Positions 1 through 7,532 of a DNA stretch of 12,447 nucleotides are shown here, in pieces. The stretch is from Prosthecobacter debontii (lineage in GTDB: Bacteria; Verrucomicrobiota; Verrucomicrobiia; Verrucomicrobiales; Akkermansiaceae). How positions within the stretch are numbered: the stretch's first letter is position 1; each line of letters begins with the position of its first letter. The position numbers and the translations under genes are program-made. Below the pieces are notes generated by a model. That model searched no databases. It was not told the DNA's origin and saw nothing but the letters and a program-made list of their open reading frames with translations. The DNA lies in the NCBI GenBank assembly GCA_945885485.1, contig CAMCYT010000062.1:1-12447 (forward strand), written 5' to 3'.

Positions 1-1224
1 TACAAACAAGAAAACCCTCCTCGCTACCACGCCCGAGACGTCGCGGTTCTCCGAGCCGCTTTCGAGCCCTGCACCATCGTCCTTGGATCCGCCACACCTT
101 CCCTCGAAAGCTGGCAAAATACTCTAACAGGAAAATACCAAATCCTCCGTCTCGATCAACGCGCCGATGCACATTCCATGCCACTCGTCCGAGTGATCGA
201 CATGCGTTTGGAGAAACAAAAACAAAAAGGCCAGGTAGCAATTTTATCTGACCGTCTTCGCACCGCGCTCGAACAACGCCTCACCAAAGGCGAACAATCC
301 ATCTTATTTCTCAATCGCCGCGGTTTCGCCCGCTCACTGCAATGCCATGGCTGTGGCCATGTTTGCCAATGCCCGCACTGCGCTGTCGCTCTCACCTATC
401 ATCGCACCGATGAACGTCTCGTCTGCCATGTTTGTGGACACCAATCCATCGTCCCAAAAAAATGCCCTGAGTGCAGCAACCCCGGAATCGCACTGCAGGG
501 CTACGGCACTCAGAAAGTCGAAGAAGTCTTACAAAAAATTCTCCCAGCAGCCCGCTTCGCTCGCATCGATGCCGATGCGATGCGCCGAAAGAACGCTCTC
601 AAAGATATCTTGAGAAATTTCAAATCCAAAAAGATCGATGTCTTGATCGGCACGCAGATGATTGCCAAAGGCTTGCATTTTCCCAACGTCACTTTGGTTG
701 GAATTCTCAACGCCGACCTCGGCCTGCATGTTCCGGATTTCCGCGCCGGTGAGCGCACCTTCCAGCTCATCACTCAAGTCGCCGGACGCGCCGGACGCGG
801 CGAACTCGAAGGCGAAGTTATCGTGCAAACCTTCACCCCTCACTCTCCCAGCATCCAGTTCGCACGCAAACATGATTTCGATGGTTACGCGGAACAGGAA
901 ATGGAAATGCGTCGCCAATTCCGCTTTCCGCCCTTCGCGCATTGCGCAGTTCTAACAGCTCGCTCCGGCCACGAACGCCGCGCCGAGTTCACCCTCCAGA
1001 CTCTCCATCTCCGATTGAAGGAAAATCTACCCCCAGGAGTCTCATTAGGCGAAGTTTTACCCAGTCCCCTCATCAAATCCCACGATCAATTCCGTTTCCA
1101 AATCACCCTCCGCTCCCACCAAGCCCGCCCCCTCACCAACCACGTCCAAAATATCCTCCAGAAAACCACGCTCCCTGAAGACGTTACCGTGGTCTTCGAT
1201 ATGGATGCTTACAATTTCTCATAG
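1..1224 (+). CDS. priA: Primosomal protein N' / replication-restart helicase PriA (5'-truncated by window edge)
   Basis: PriA is a 3'-5' superfamily 2 helicase that recognises stalled forks and reloads the replisome. The reading frame is open from base 1 and the true start lies upstream; 407 residues are visible. It begins in helicase lobe 1 with YKQENPPRYHARDVAVLRA and motif III (VLGSATPSLES). Next comes the zinc-binding insertion with four CxxC pairs at partial residues 115/118, 124/127, 142/145 and 155/158, the same spacing as the eight zinc ligands of E. coli PriA as I remember them. Lobe 2 follows, with GTQMIAKGLHFPNV, DFRAGERTFQLITQVAGRAGRG (motifs V and VI) and the usual C-terminal domain ending in DMDAYNFS. 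No frameshift or missing key residue is visible. The downstream neighbour is convergent, with a hairpin terminator between them. Confidence 0.96.
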   Translation, partial: YKQENPPRYHARDVAVLRAAFEPCTIVLGSATPSLESWQNTLTGKYQILRLDQRADAHSMPLVRVIDMRLEKQKQKGQVAILSDRLRTALEQRLTKGEQSILFLNRRGFARSLQCHGCGHVCQCPHCAVALTYHRTDERLVCHVCGHQSIVPKKCPECSNPGIALQGYGTQKVEEVLQKILPAARFARIDADAMRRKNALKDILRNFKSKKIDVLIGTQMIAKGLHFPNVTLVGILNADLGLHVPDFRAGERTFQLITQVAGRAGRGELEGEVIVQTFTPHSPSIQFARKHDFDGYAEQEMEMRRQFRFPPFAHCAVLTARSGHERRAEFTLQTLHLRLKENLPPGVSLGEVLPSPLIKSHDQFRFQITLRSHQARPLTNHVQNILQKTTLPEDVTVVFDMDAYNFS

Positions 1225-1406
1225 CAACGATCTTCTGCCTGCCCCGACCCTAGGTCGCCATTTTCCAATCAACTCGCCAAATCACAAAGATTGCTAATCT
1301 TTGTGATTTTTATCTATGAACATTTCTCTCACTCCTGAGTTATAATCTGCTGTGAAGGCCAAAGTTGCTGTAGCAAAAATTCAATAAGGATTTGCGCTAC
1401 CAGCTT
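1225..1406. other. Intergenic spacer between convergent priA and SNF2 genes
   Basis: Apart from the 1279-1311 hairpin and a small gacc-cta-ggtc palindrome at 1246-1256, this spacer holds no open frame with recognisable content and no repeat shared with the rest of the window. Confidence 0.6.
1279..1311 (+). terminator. Perfect 14-bp stem, 3-nt loop, T-tract terminator after priA
   Basis: The arm aaatcacaaagatt (1279-1292) is perfectly complementary to 1296-1309 across a gct triloop, and the 3' arm runs into a stretch of five T (1307-1311). It lies 55 nt after the priA stop and about 95 nt after the end of the convergent SNF2 gene. The stem is AT-rich, so it is weaker than its length suggests. 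Read from the minus strand it is followed by only three T, so it should mainly stop priA transcription. Confidence 0.7.
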
Positions 1407-4115
1407 TTAGCTTAACAATTCGCGGATCATCGTCGCATCAAGCTTCCTCACCACATCCGCATCCGATAATAACCCCTCTGCTAATTTGGCTTTATCTAGC
1501 TGCAACCGGTGAATGCGTTCCTCAACAGTTTCCTGACAAAGTAATTTATGCACAAACACCGGCTTATCTTGCCCAATTCGATAAGCGCGATCCGTTGCCT
1601 GAGCCTCGGCCGCCGGATTCCACCACGGATCGTAGTGAATCACCGTATCCGCCGCTGTTAGATTCAAGCCAGTTCCGCCCGCTTTGAGCGAAATAAGAAA
1701 AACGGGGAATTTTCCGGACTGAAACTCCTCCACTAGTTTACCCCGATCTTTCGATCCGCCAGTCAATTTGAGATAAGGAACCTTGGTTTTCACCAAATGC
1801 TCTTCAATCAAACCCAACATGGTCGTGAACTGGGAGAAAATAAGAATTTTCCGACCCTCCTCCACTAGCGTTTCTAACATCTCCTTCAGATACTCCAACT
1901 TCGCTGAGCTACGTATCCCCGCCGCAAAATCTTCTGGCAACAAGCGTGGATCGCAACAGATCTGCCGCAGCTTGAGCAAGGCATCCAAGAAAACGATCTG
2001 CGATTGCTCGATTCCGCGCGCAGCAATCGCTTCACGCACCCGCTTGTCCATGGTCGCGCGCACGGTTTCGTAGAGATCTTTTTGATCACTCGATAACTCA
2101 ATCAAATGTATCATCTCGGTTTTCGGCGGCAACTCCTTAGCCACCTGATCTTTCGTCCTACGCAACACCAACGGTGCGATCCGTTTTTTCAACAATGCGT
2201 TTTTCTCTGCATCGCCCTCTTCCTCAATCGGCTTTCGGAAATTTTTATTAAACGCATCCTCCGTCCCAAGAAATCCAGGAATGAGAAAATGCATCAAACT
2301 CCATAATTCACCCAGATGGTTTTCAATCGGCGTTCCGGAAAGGCAAAGCCGATGCCGCGCCACGACCCGACACGCCGCTTGCGCGACTTTTGCGCGTGGA
2401 TTCTTGATATACTGAGCTTCATCCAAAACCAACATGTGATACTCGAACCCCATCAGTTTTTCGATATCTCGCTGCAACAAGGCAAACGATGTAATCACCA
2501 AATCAGCATAAGGGATGGAGCGGAAATACTTTTTCCTATCCGCCCCATTCAACACCAGCACCCTCAAGCCAGGCGCAAACTTGATCGCCTCCGCCCGCCA
2601 GTTTGGAACCACAGAGGTCGGTGCAATCACCAACGAAGGCCGACCACCACTCCGCCCACTGGTTTTCTCCGCCATCAAATGGGCGAGCGTCTGTAAGGTT
2701 TTTCCCAAACCCATATCGTCCGCCAAAATTCCATGCAGCCCATGCCTCGCGAGAAATTGCATCCATTGAAAACCTGATTTCTGATAATCCCTTAAAGTCG
2801 CCTTGATCTCGCCGGGCGTCTCCACTTCCTCGACTTTCGAGAAATTCTCCAACCGCTCTTTCAGCTTCGCCAAACCTTTCGGAGTTTCGATTCCCAAACC
2901 CTCCAACCCAGCCAACGCCGCCGCATCCAACGCATGCACCCGCGCTTTTCCGAAAAACTTAGGATCTACCAAAGCCGATAAATGTTGCAGCAAACGCCGC
3001 ACTCTCCCAATCGGCAATTTCAGCGCATCACCATTGGGCAAAGGCGCGTAGACGAATCCTTGATTCGGTCTATCCAACGTCTCCTCCAAAAAATCCTGTT
3101 TCAACAAACCCGCCAGAATCGGCATCAGATCGTATCGTTCACCATCCACATCAAATCCAACCGACAAACTGAACCATCCACCGTCCGAGAAATCCCGCAC
3201 GTAAATTTCATCATCCTGTTCACCTGTTAGAAGCGTCTGCCATTTTTCTGGATCAGCTTCGTGCACTTGGTGACCCACCCCATCTTCATATTTTATTTTC
3301 CAGCCAGCCACTTTTAACACTTCAGCAAACTCACCCCGGAACTGATGCCAGAACGTATCCACTGGAACCCGACCCGGATCGGGAAACCATTTGTCATTTT
3401 CACTCGCCGCATCAACCGTGCGCGATCTCATGCTGAGCAGAAATCGCCATGCGGGATTCGTTTGCATTGATGAAAGCCCGACATCGCGCAGCTCGCGTAT
3501 CGCCTGCTGCTCTCGTGCTGTTCTGCCCTCTTCGCGAGCCGATGCCAATGGCTTGCGTTGATCACCGTAGCTAACAAACGCCTCCGCAAAAATCCATTCC
3601 TTCGGCTCCACTTGCCCCATCGATTTCAACAACATCTGGGTCGCTCGATCCACCGCATCCTTTCGCACCACCAGTTCAAAAGAAATATTCTCCCCCACCC
3701 TGTCCGCCGTAGCCTTGGCGAAGTAGGATCGCCCACTCTCCCCATCCCCCTCTCCTCTTCCACCCTCTCCTCTTCCACCCAACTCAACTGCCACCGCCTC
3801 AACAGCACTTCTTCCGAAACATTTTTCCAAATTTTTCGTCTTCGCCATTTTCCCAATCAACGCAAATCCGTGTTCACAGAAAGAGCCCGCCTCACAACTG
3901 CAATTCGTCTCAAACAACACCTGCCCGCCTTGTTCCCAAAACGCCGCTTCTACTTTTTCAGAAAGAACCCGCGCGTGAGCTTGAATCTCCTCTTCTCCCT
4001 CCAACTGCAATTCCTGAACTTTCGAGACCAAGCGCCCACCGATCATACGCGCCTCATCCCCAAACCGATCCACCCAACCCGCTTCCGCCAAAAAAATTTC
4101 CAGTGTCTCTATCAT
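1407..4115 (-). CDS. SWIM zinc-finger SNF2-family ATP-dependent helicase
   Basis: This is a 902-residue Snf2/Rad54-like DNA translocase, probably acting in DNA repair or transcription recycling; the specific role is unknown. The N-terminus carries a SWIM finger (CxCx5CxH: C72, C74, C80, H82). A low-complexity insert covers about residues 112-141. The ATPase core follows: Walker A DDMGLGKT (about 467-474), DEAQ box (about 565-568), LSGTPIEN (about 593-600), the Snf2 motif LVLRRTKDQVAKELPPK, then lobe 2 with KILIFSQF, LKAGGTGLNLTAAD and QATDRAYRIGQ (about 839-849). All helicase motifs look intact. The longest frame starts with TTG at 4118, immediately followed by ATG at 4115; I prefer the ATG because no strong ribosome-binding site separates them. 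The gene is convergent with priA and divergent from the Phd/PIN pair. Confidence 0.95.
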   Translation of the reverse strand: MIETLEIFLAEAGWVDRFGDEARMIGGRLVSKVQELQLEGEEEIQAHARVLSEKVEAAFWEQGGQVLFETNCSCEAGSFCEHGFALIGKMAKTKNLEKCFGRSAVEAVAVELGGRGEGGRGEGDGESGRSYFAKATADRVGENISFELVVRKDAVDRATQMLLKSMGQVEPKEWIFAEAFVSYGDQRKPLASAREEGRTAREQQAIRELRDVGLSSMQTNPAWRFLLSMRSRTVDAASENDKWFPDPGRVPVDTFWHQFRGEFAEVLKVAGWKIKYEDGVGHQVHEADPEKWQTLLTGEQDDEIYVRDFSDGGWFSLSVGFDVDGERYDLMPILAGLLKQDFLEETLDRPNQGFVYAPLPNGDALKLPIGRVRRLLQHLSALVDPKFFGKARVHALDAAALAGLEGLGIETPKGLAKLKERLENFSKVEEVETPGEIKATLRDYQKSGFQWMQFLARHGLHGILADDMGLGKTLQTLAHLMAEKTSGRSGGRPSLVIAPTSVVPNWRAEAIKFAPGLRVLVLNGADRKKYFRSIPYADLVITSFALLQRDIEKLMGFEYHMLVLDEAQYIKNPRAKVAQAACRVVARHRLCLSGTPIENHLGELWSLMHFLIPGFLGTEDAFNKNFRKPIEEEGDAEKNALLKKRIAPLVLRRTKDQVAKELPPKTEMIHLIELSSDQKDLYETVRATMDKRVREAIAARGIEQSQIVFLDALLKLRQICCDPRLLPEDFAAGIRSSAKLEYLKEMLETLVEEGRKILIFSQFTTMLGLIEEHLVKTKVPYLKLTGGSKDRGKLVEEFQSGKFPVFLISLKAGGTGLNLTAADTVIHYDPWWNPAAEAQATDRAYRIGQDKPVFVHKLLCQETVEERIHRLQLDKAKLAEGLLSDADVVRKLDATMIRELLS
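3698..3729 (-). repeat. Intragenic palindromic repeat encoding SYFAKATADRVG within the SNF2 gene
   Basis: On the minus strand, ttcgcc (with cct just outside) pairs with ggcgga (with agg outside) across the loop aaggctac, giving a REP-sized hairpin. Its translation, SYFAKATADR, is one I recall turning up as an apparent repeat-derived peptide in unrelated proteins of many bacteria. It sits in the linker between the SWIM finger and the conserved helicase region and keeps the frame open. I infer that a mobile palindromic repeat was inserted here. Confidence 0.6.
3751..3780 (-). repeat. Two perfect tandem copies of a 15-bp unit in the SNF2 gene
   Basis: tctcctcttccaccc occurs at 3751-3765 and again, identically, at 3766-3780. 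On the coding strand this gives GGRGE twice, followed by GDGESG. Because 15 is a multiple of three, changes in copy number would lengthen or shorten the linker without breaking the frame. Confidence 0.85.
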
Positions 4116-4176
4116 CAATCGCCCAGAAACCTATTTTCCAGCAATCCGACCGTCCATCTTGTTTTCAAAATCTAAT

Positions 4177-4182
4177 TTGACA
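4177..4182 (+). promoter_or_regulatory. Candidate -35 box of the Phd/PIN operon
   Basis: A consensus TTGACA lies 28 nt before the antitoxin ATG, followed by three tandem ccaga units. With a normal 17-nt spacer the -10 would fall at about 4200-4205, where the match to TATAAT is poor, and transcription would start at or next to the ATG, giving a nearly leaderless message. This is weak evidence. Confidence 0.25.
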
Positions 4183-4188
4183 ATCAAA

Positions 4189-4204
4189 CCAGACCAGACC
4201 AGAC
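4189..4204 (+). repeat. Tandem ccaga x3 in the antitoxin leader
   Basis: The 5-bp unit ccaga is repeated three times followed by c, ending seven bases before the antitoxin start. It lies where an autoregulating antitoxin would be expected to bind, but it is a direct repeat with no obvious dyad. Confidence 0.6.
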
Positions 4205-4210
4205 TTATTC

Positions 4211-4504
4211 ATGAAAAACATTCAAGAAGCCAAAACCCATCTCTCCCGTTTAGTTGAGCAAGCGGCGGCTGGCGAGGAAATCATCATCGCGAAAGCCGGT
4301 AAACCGATGGCCAAGCTCGTTCCCTACATCCCGCCACAACCCGCTCGCAAAGGCGGTTTCCTTGCTGGAAAAATATGGGAAAGCACCGATTGCTGGGAAA
4401 CTGATCCCGAACTCATCGAGGCCATGACCGGCGCATCCATCGAGCCTTCTACAACTCAGTCCAAAGTCACCGAACCCAACACAACTTACCGTGTGAAATC
4501 ATGA
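4211..4504 (+). CDS. Phd/YefM-family antitoxin (type II)
   Basis: This 97-residue protein is predicted to bind and neutralise the PIN RNase encoded immediately downstream and to repress their shared promoter. The N-terminal half is a classic Phd/YefM fold signature: IQEAKTHLSRLVEQAAAGEEIIIAKAGKPMAKLVPY (residues 4-39, quoted here only by its blocks EAKTHLSRL and AGKPMAKLVP). The C-terminal half, about residues 45-97, is the variable toxin-binding tail. The N-terminus is very short before the EAKTHLS block, but the in-frame codons upstream contain no alternative start. Its stop overlaps the toxin start in an ATGA, so the two are translationally coupled. No good Shine-Dalgarno sequence is seen. 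Confidence 0.9.
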   Translation: MKNIQEAKTHLSRLVEQAAAGEEIIIAKAGKPMAKLVPYIPPQPARKGGFLAGKIWESTDCWETDPELIEAMTGASIEPSTTQSKVTEPNTTYRVKS

Positions 4505-4878
4505 GAATCCTCCTCGATAGCCACACCTTACTCTGGTGGATGGACGATCCTTATCGCATCAGCCCAACCGCACGCGCGGAAATTTCACATCCGCGCAATG
4601 AGGTATTCGCCAGTGCGGTCTCCATCTGGGAGATCGGGCTGAAATCATCTAAAGGTAAACTCCGTATTCCGGAAAATTTCGCCGAATTCCTTCCGGAAAA
4701 CGGCATTCAAATATTGCCGTTCACCGGCGCCCACGCTCAGGCATCGATCAAACTTCCACCTCATCACGGAGATCCATTCGATCGCGCGCTGATCGCTCAA
4801 TGCCAGATTGAGTCTCTAACATTCGCGACCCGCGACTCAATTGCCGAAAGCTATCAGATCGGATTGTTAGAGATTTAA
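4501..4878 (+). CDS. PIN-domain ribonuclease toxin (VapC-like, partner of Phd-type antitoxin)
   Basis: This 125-residue PIN-domain protein is predicted to be a Mg-dependent endoribonuclease that cleaves RNA when freed from its antitoxin. The four acidic active-site positions are visible: D6 (ILLDSHTLLWW), E44 (SIWEIGLK), D94 (DPFDRALIAQ) and D112 (FATRDSIAESY). The layout matches the PIN subgroup commonly paired with Phd/YefM antitoxins. It overlaps the antitoxin by 4 nt, and its stop is only 2 nt from the stop of the convergent LURP-one-like gene. Length and motifs are complete, so it is probably active. The RNA target cannot be read from the sequence. Confidence 0.92.
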   Translation: MRILLDSHTLLWWMDDPYRISPTARAEISHPRNEVFASAVSIWEIGLKSSKGKLRIPENFAEFLPENGIQILPFTGAHAQASIKLPPHHGDPFDRALIAQCQIESLTFATRDSIAESYQIGLLEI

Positions 4879-4880
4879 AT

Positions 4881-5567
4881 CTATCCTCTCTGCCTTTCGA
4901 GCATCACCAGCATGAAAAACGACAGAATCAAATTCAGTTCCTCACGAGGGCTCATATTGTCTAATTTTTCGATGAGGAATTTCCCTTCAAAAAACGCGGC
5001 CAACTTGGTTAAGCGCATCACAGGTCTTCCGTCAGTGCTCACCGCTAAATACTTTGGATGGAAAAAATATCCGGAAAACATTCCCAAAAGCGGCACTCCA
5101 CCTAACAAACCATCCATGAACTTCGCCCACGGATTTTCCTCACTAATCGTGAAGTCCGGATTGTTATCTTCTGGATTGAAAACCTCGTAGTGAGCCTTCC
5201 AAATCGATCTCCAGCCTTTTCGCCCTACAGATCCAATCGCCTGCCCGGACGCATCGGTCGAGTTGTATCTAGCTGACCAATCAATCACTTTGTTTGCTTT
5301 GATTTCAGCCAGCTTCACCGCTCTCGTGCGATCGCCAAACACATCGACATGCTCTTTGAATTTGAAAAACTTCTGATTGGTGTGCACCACAACGCGTCCT
5401 GCGGCATCTGTCACCGTGACTTGTGTCGTGAGAGCAATCAGCTTGAAACTGAGTTGCAGCGGATAAACCACGCCCTGCATGTGTCTCGAAATATCATCGG
5501 TGACAGGCATAGTTGCAGGAATGATCGGCGGCTGAGCCATCGGAGTGGTATAGGGAGTTTCTGACAT
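4881..5567 (-). CDS. LURP-one-related / Tubby-C-like (scramblase-fold) protein
   Basis: This 228-residue protein resembles the LURP-one-related family, which shares the Tubby C-terminal and phospholipid-scramblase fold: YPLQLSFKLIALTTQVTVTDAAG, QKFFKFKEHVDVF, VIDWSARYNSTDASGQAIGSV, RKGWRSIWKAHYEVF, then ENPWAKFMDGLLGGVPLLGMFSGYFFHPKYLAV. The C-terminus ends in a hydrophobic helix (LNLILSFFMLVML) that could sit on or in a membrane. The N-terminal 30 residues are proline-rich and probably disordered. The ATG at 5567 is chosen over the longer frame (5594) because a GGAG sits 7 nt before it. It is in the same direction as tcdA, about 58 nt downstream, so probably co-transcribed. The biochemical function is unknown. 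Confidence 0.8.
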   Translation of the reverse strand: MSETPYTTPMAQPPIIPATMPVTDDISRHMQGVVYPLQLSFKLIALTTQVTVTDAAGRVVVHTNQKFFKFKEHVDVFGDRTRAVKLAEIKANKVIDWSARYNSTDASGQAIGSVGRKGWRSIWKAHYEVFNPEDNNPDFTISEENPWAKFMDGLLGGVPLLGMFSGYFFHPKYLAVSTDGRPVMRLTKLAAFFEGKFLIEKLDNMSPREELNLILSFFMLVMLERQRG

Positions 5568-5625
5568 CCTCTTACTCCACAATACCAATTCCAAAATCCA
5601 AGCACGGAATCAAAAACTTTTCGCC

Positions 5626-6414
5626 TCATTCAGCCAAAATATCCAGCATCGCTCCCGCTGCGACGACCCCGAAGGTTGCAGTGACGTGAGTGGCGGTGCC
5701 ATAACCCGTTGCACAATTCAAACGCATGTCCGCGCCCTCGGGTTTCTCACATGAAACCTCACCATTGCCACTCGGGTAAATGGGTGGCTCGTCAGAAAAC
5801 ACCGCGCGAATTCCCATCTCCTCAGGCTTCAATCCCATCGGCACTGCTTCGAACCCATGATCTTTGCGAAGACGTTTCCGCAACTGATGCAGCCGAGCAT
5901 CCTTTCCTGAAAAAGCCAGATCCCGCACGCTGATCCGAGTCGCATCGCGCCGCCCTCCAGCACCACCGCAAGTCACCACTGGCAACCCGCGCTTCCTGCA
6001 CTCCGCGATAAGCAAGGCTTTGTGCTGCATTGAATCAATTGCATCAATTACGCCGTGCACCTCGCCGCCCAACACTTCCTCGACCGAGCGTTCGGTGAAA
6101 AAGCCTTCGATCACTTCGATCTCACATTCCGGGTTGATCGCGCACACACGTTCAGCCATGGCGGTGGTTTTCTGTTTTCCGATCTGACCGTCCATCGCGT
6201 GCAACTGACGATTCACATTGGTGATGCAAATTTCGTCCAAATCCACCATGCGGATTTTTCCAATGCCTGATCGTGCCAACGCCTCGACCGTCCATGAGCC
6301 CACACCACCTATCCCAACCACCACAATACGTGCCTGCGAAAACTTCTCCAAGGCTCGCTCTCCGTAAAGGCGTGCAATTCCTCCGAAACGATTTTTAGTT
6401 TCCTCACTTAACAT
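5626..6414 (-). CDS. tcdA: tRNA threonylcarbamoyladenosine dehydratase (TcdA/CsdL)
   Basis: TcdA uses ATP to convert t6A at position 37 of ANN-decoding tRNAs into cyclic ct6A. It belongs to the ThiF/MoeB/E1-like adenylating family. The 262-residue protein has RFGGIARLYG (9-18), the Rossmann nucleotide loop VVGIGGVGSW (about 32-41), MVDLDEICITNVNRQLHA (about 56-73), VIDAIDSMQHK, TCGGAGGRRD and the C-terminal NCATGYGTATHVTATFG. Length agrees with E. coli TcdA (about 268 aa). I chose the ATG at 6414 because it places RFGG where it lies in the family; an in-frame ATG at 6459 would add 15 unconserved residues and leave only 9 nt to the divergent pdxA start. It is followed by the LURP-one-like gene. 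Confidence 0.93.
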   Translation of the reverse strand: MLSEETKNRFGGIARLYGERALEKFSQARIVVVGIGGVGSWTVEALARSGIGKIRMVDLDEICITNVNRQLHAMDGQIGKQKTTAMAERVCAINPECEIEVIEGFFTERSVEEVLGGEVHGVIDAIDSMQHKALLIAECRKRGLPVVTCGGAGGRRDATRISVRDLAFSGKDARLHQLRKRLRKDHGFEAVPMGLKPEEMGIRAVFSDEPPIYPSGNGEVSCEKPEGADMRLNCATGYGTATHVTATFGVVAAGAMLDILAE

Positions 6415-6468
6415 CCTGCCCGAAGCTTCCAACTTGCAGCCGCGCGTTTCAACGTCCATCTCTATTCC

Positions 6469-7323
6469 GTGCACGAAATTCTTATCACCCTTGGCGACCC
6501 CGCTGGAATTGGTCCAGAAGTGATCGATGCCGCCCTCGCTTCCGGCCAGCTTCCGGCTGGCTTCGATTTCCGCGTCATCGGGGATCGTTCCGCAGGAACT
6601 CCCGGAAAACCCACCCGTGAGTCCGCTCAAGCCGCACTCGACGCCCTCGAAGCATCCGCCCGCCTGCTCCGGAAAACCGAAGCCGCCGCGGTCGTCACCG
6701 GCCCGGTTTCCAAAGAAGGCCTGCAAGCCATCGGCTTCCCCTTTCCCGGCCAAACCGAATTTTTCACCCACGCCTTCGGCTTAACAGAATCCGGAATGCT
6801 CCTCACCGGCCCAACCCTCACGGTCGGCCTCGCCACGATCCACATCCCCCACGCGGATGTGCCGAAACTCCTCACCACCCAGAGTATCTTCACCATCGGG
6901 AAACTCACCGCGAAATTTCTAACGAAAAAAGGAATCGCCTCTCCACGCATCGCCGTATGCGGACTCAATCCCCATGCCGGTGAAAACGGTGCGTTTGGCG
7001 ACGAGGAAAAATCCATTATCGCACCCGCCATCGCCGCGCTCAACGAAATCGGAAACGGAATCTTCTCCGGCCCCCACGTTCCAGACGCCATTTTTCGCGA
7101 TGCCGCCCAAGGCAAATACCACGCCGTGCTCGCCATGTATCACGACCAGGGATTGATCCCTCTAAAATTGTTAGACTTCGACGAAGCTGTCAACGTTACC
7201 CTCGGCCTGCCGAAACCCCGTACCAGTCCCGATCATGGAACCGCCTTCGGCATCGCCGGCCAAGGCATCGCCAACCCTGCATCGATGATCGCGGCGATTC
7301 GTTTGGCGTGCGAGCTGGTATAA
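6469..7323 (+). CDS. pdxA: 4-hydroxythreonine-4-phosphate dehydrogenase (PdxA)
   Basis: PdxA oxidises 4-phosphohydroxy-L-threonine with NAD in the DXP-dependent pathway to pyridoxal 5'-phosphate. The frame has a GTG start and 284 residues. Signature blocks are TLGDPAGIGPEVI (7-19), VVTGPVSKEG (75-84), PGQTEFF (93-99), TIHIPH with H125, NPHAGE with H169, YHDQGLIPLK with H225 and RTSPDHGTAFGIAGQG (251-266). H125, H169 and H225 correspond to the metal ligands of E. coli PdxA. It is about 45 residues shorter than E. coli PdxA (329 aa), with the loss mainly in the variable region around residues 40-55. It is divergent from tcdA with about 54 nt between starts. Its last codon and stop lie inside a 13-bp direct repeat that borders a MITE-like element. 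Confidence 0.94.
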   Translation: MHEILITLGDPAGIGPEVIDAALASGQLPAGFDFRVIGDRSAGTPGKPTRESAQAALDALEASARLLRKTEAAAVVTGPVSKEGLQAIGFPFPGQTEFFTHAFGLTESGMLLTGPTLTVGLATIHIPHADVPKLLTTQSIFTIGKLTAKFLTKKGIASPRIAVCGLNPHAGENGAFGDEEKSIIAPAIAALNEIGNGIFSGPHVPDAIFRDAAQGKYHAVLAMYHDQGLIPLKLLDFDEAVNVTLGLPKPRTSPDHGTAFGIAGQGIANPASMIAAIRLACELV

Positions 7324-7330
7324 CCGATCA
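7318..7330 (+). repeat. 13-bp direct repeat, left copy (candidate target-site duplication)
   Basis: gtataaccgatca occurs here and again at 7533-7545. This copy includes the last sense codon (gta) and the stop (taa) of pdxA. The two copies bracket an inverted-repeat element. Confidence 0.8.
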
Positions 7331-7530
7331 GGCCGACCAAGCTAGGGAGAAACTCCACAAATTATAGAATTGAACCGCAGATGAACGGGATGAACGCAGA
7401 TAAGAAGGGGAGATAGGACTGGAATTCTGCATGATGCATCCCCTTTGGACTAAGGAAATAAAATTACAGCCCCAATCTCAACGATGTTCATCTGCGGTTA
7501 AACCTCTTTCTTCTCCCTAGCTTGATCGCC
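7331..7530. mobile_element. About 200-bp non-coding MITE-like inverted-repeat element
   Basis: The ends are near-perfect terminal inverted repeats. The left end (7331-7351) and the reverse complement of the right end (7511-7530) share ggc, then one indel, then ga(c/t)caagctagggagaa. A second pair of perfect 14-bp arms, aaccgcagatgaac (7373-7386) and its complement (7486-7499), and a third 7-bp pair (7405-7411 with 7439-7445) nest inside, so the whole element can fold on itself. No coding frame of interest is present. With the flanking 13-bp direct repeats it looks like a non-autonomous insertion. It may also act as a terminator for pdxA. Confidence 0.6.
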
Positions 7531-7532
7531 GT

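Noticed and set aside
1246..1256. Small gacc-cta-ggtc palindrome after priA
   Set aside because: A 4-bp arm is expected by chance and no binding protein is suggested.
3558..4175. 205-codon open frame on the + strand opposite the SNF2 N-terminus
   Set aside because: It runs antisense to a well-supported gene, is rich in low-complexity Ser/Pro/Arg/His, and lacks any recognisable domain.
1407..4878. SNF2 helicase plus adjacent toxin-antitoxin pair as a novel defence island
   Set aside because: They are divergent, no methyltransferase, phospholipase D or other defence partner is present, and SWIM-SNF2 proteins of this type are common housekeeping-like genes.
6415..6771. N-terminal extension of the tcdA frame back to 6771
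   Set aside because: These codons are antisense to the conserved 5' part of pdxA and contain glycine-rich filler; TcdA homology begins only after 6414.
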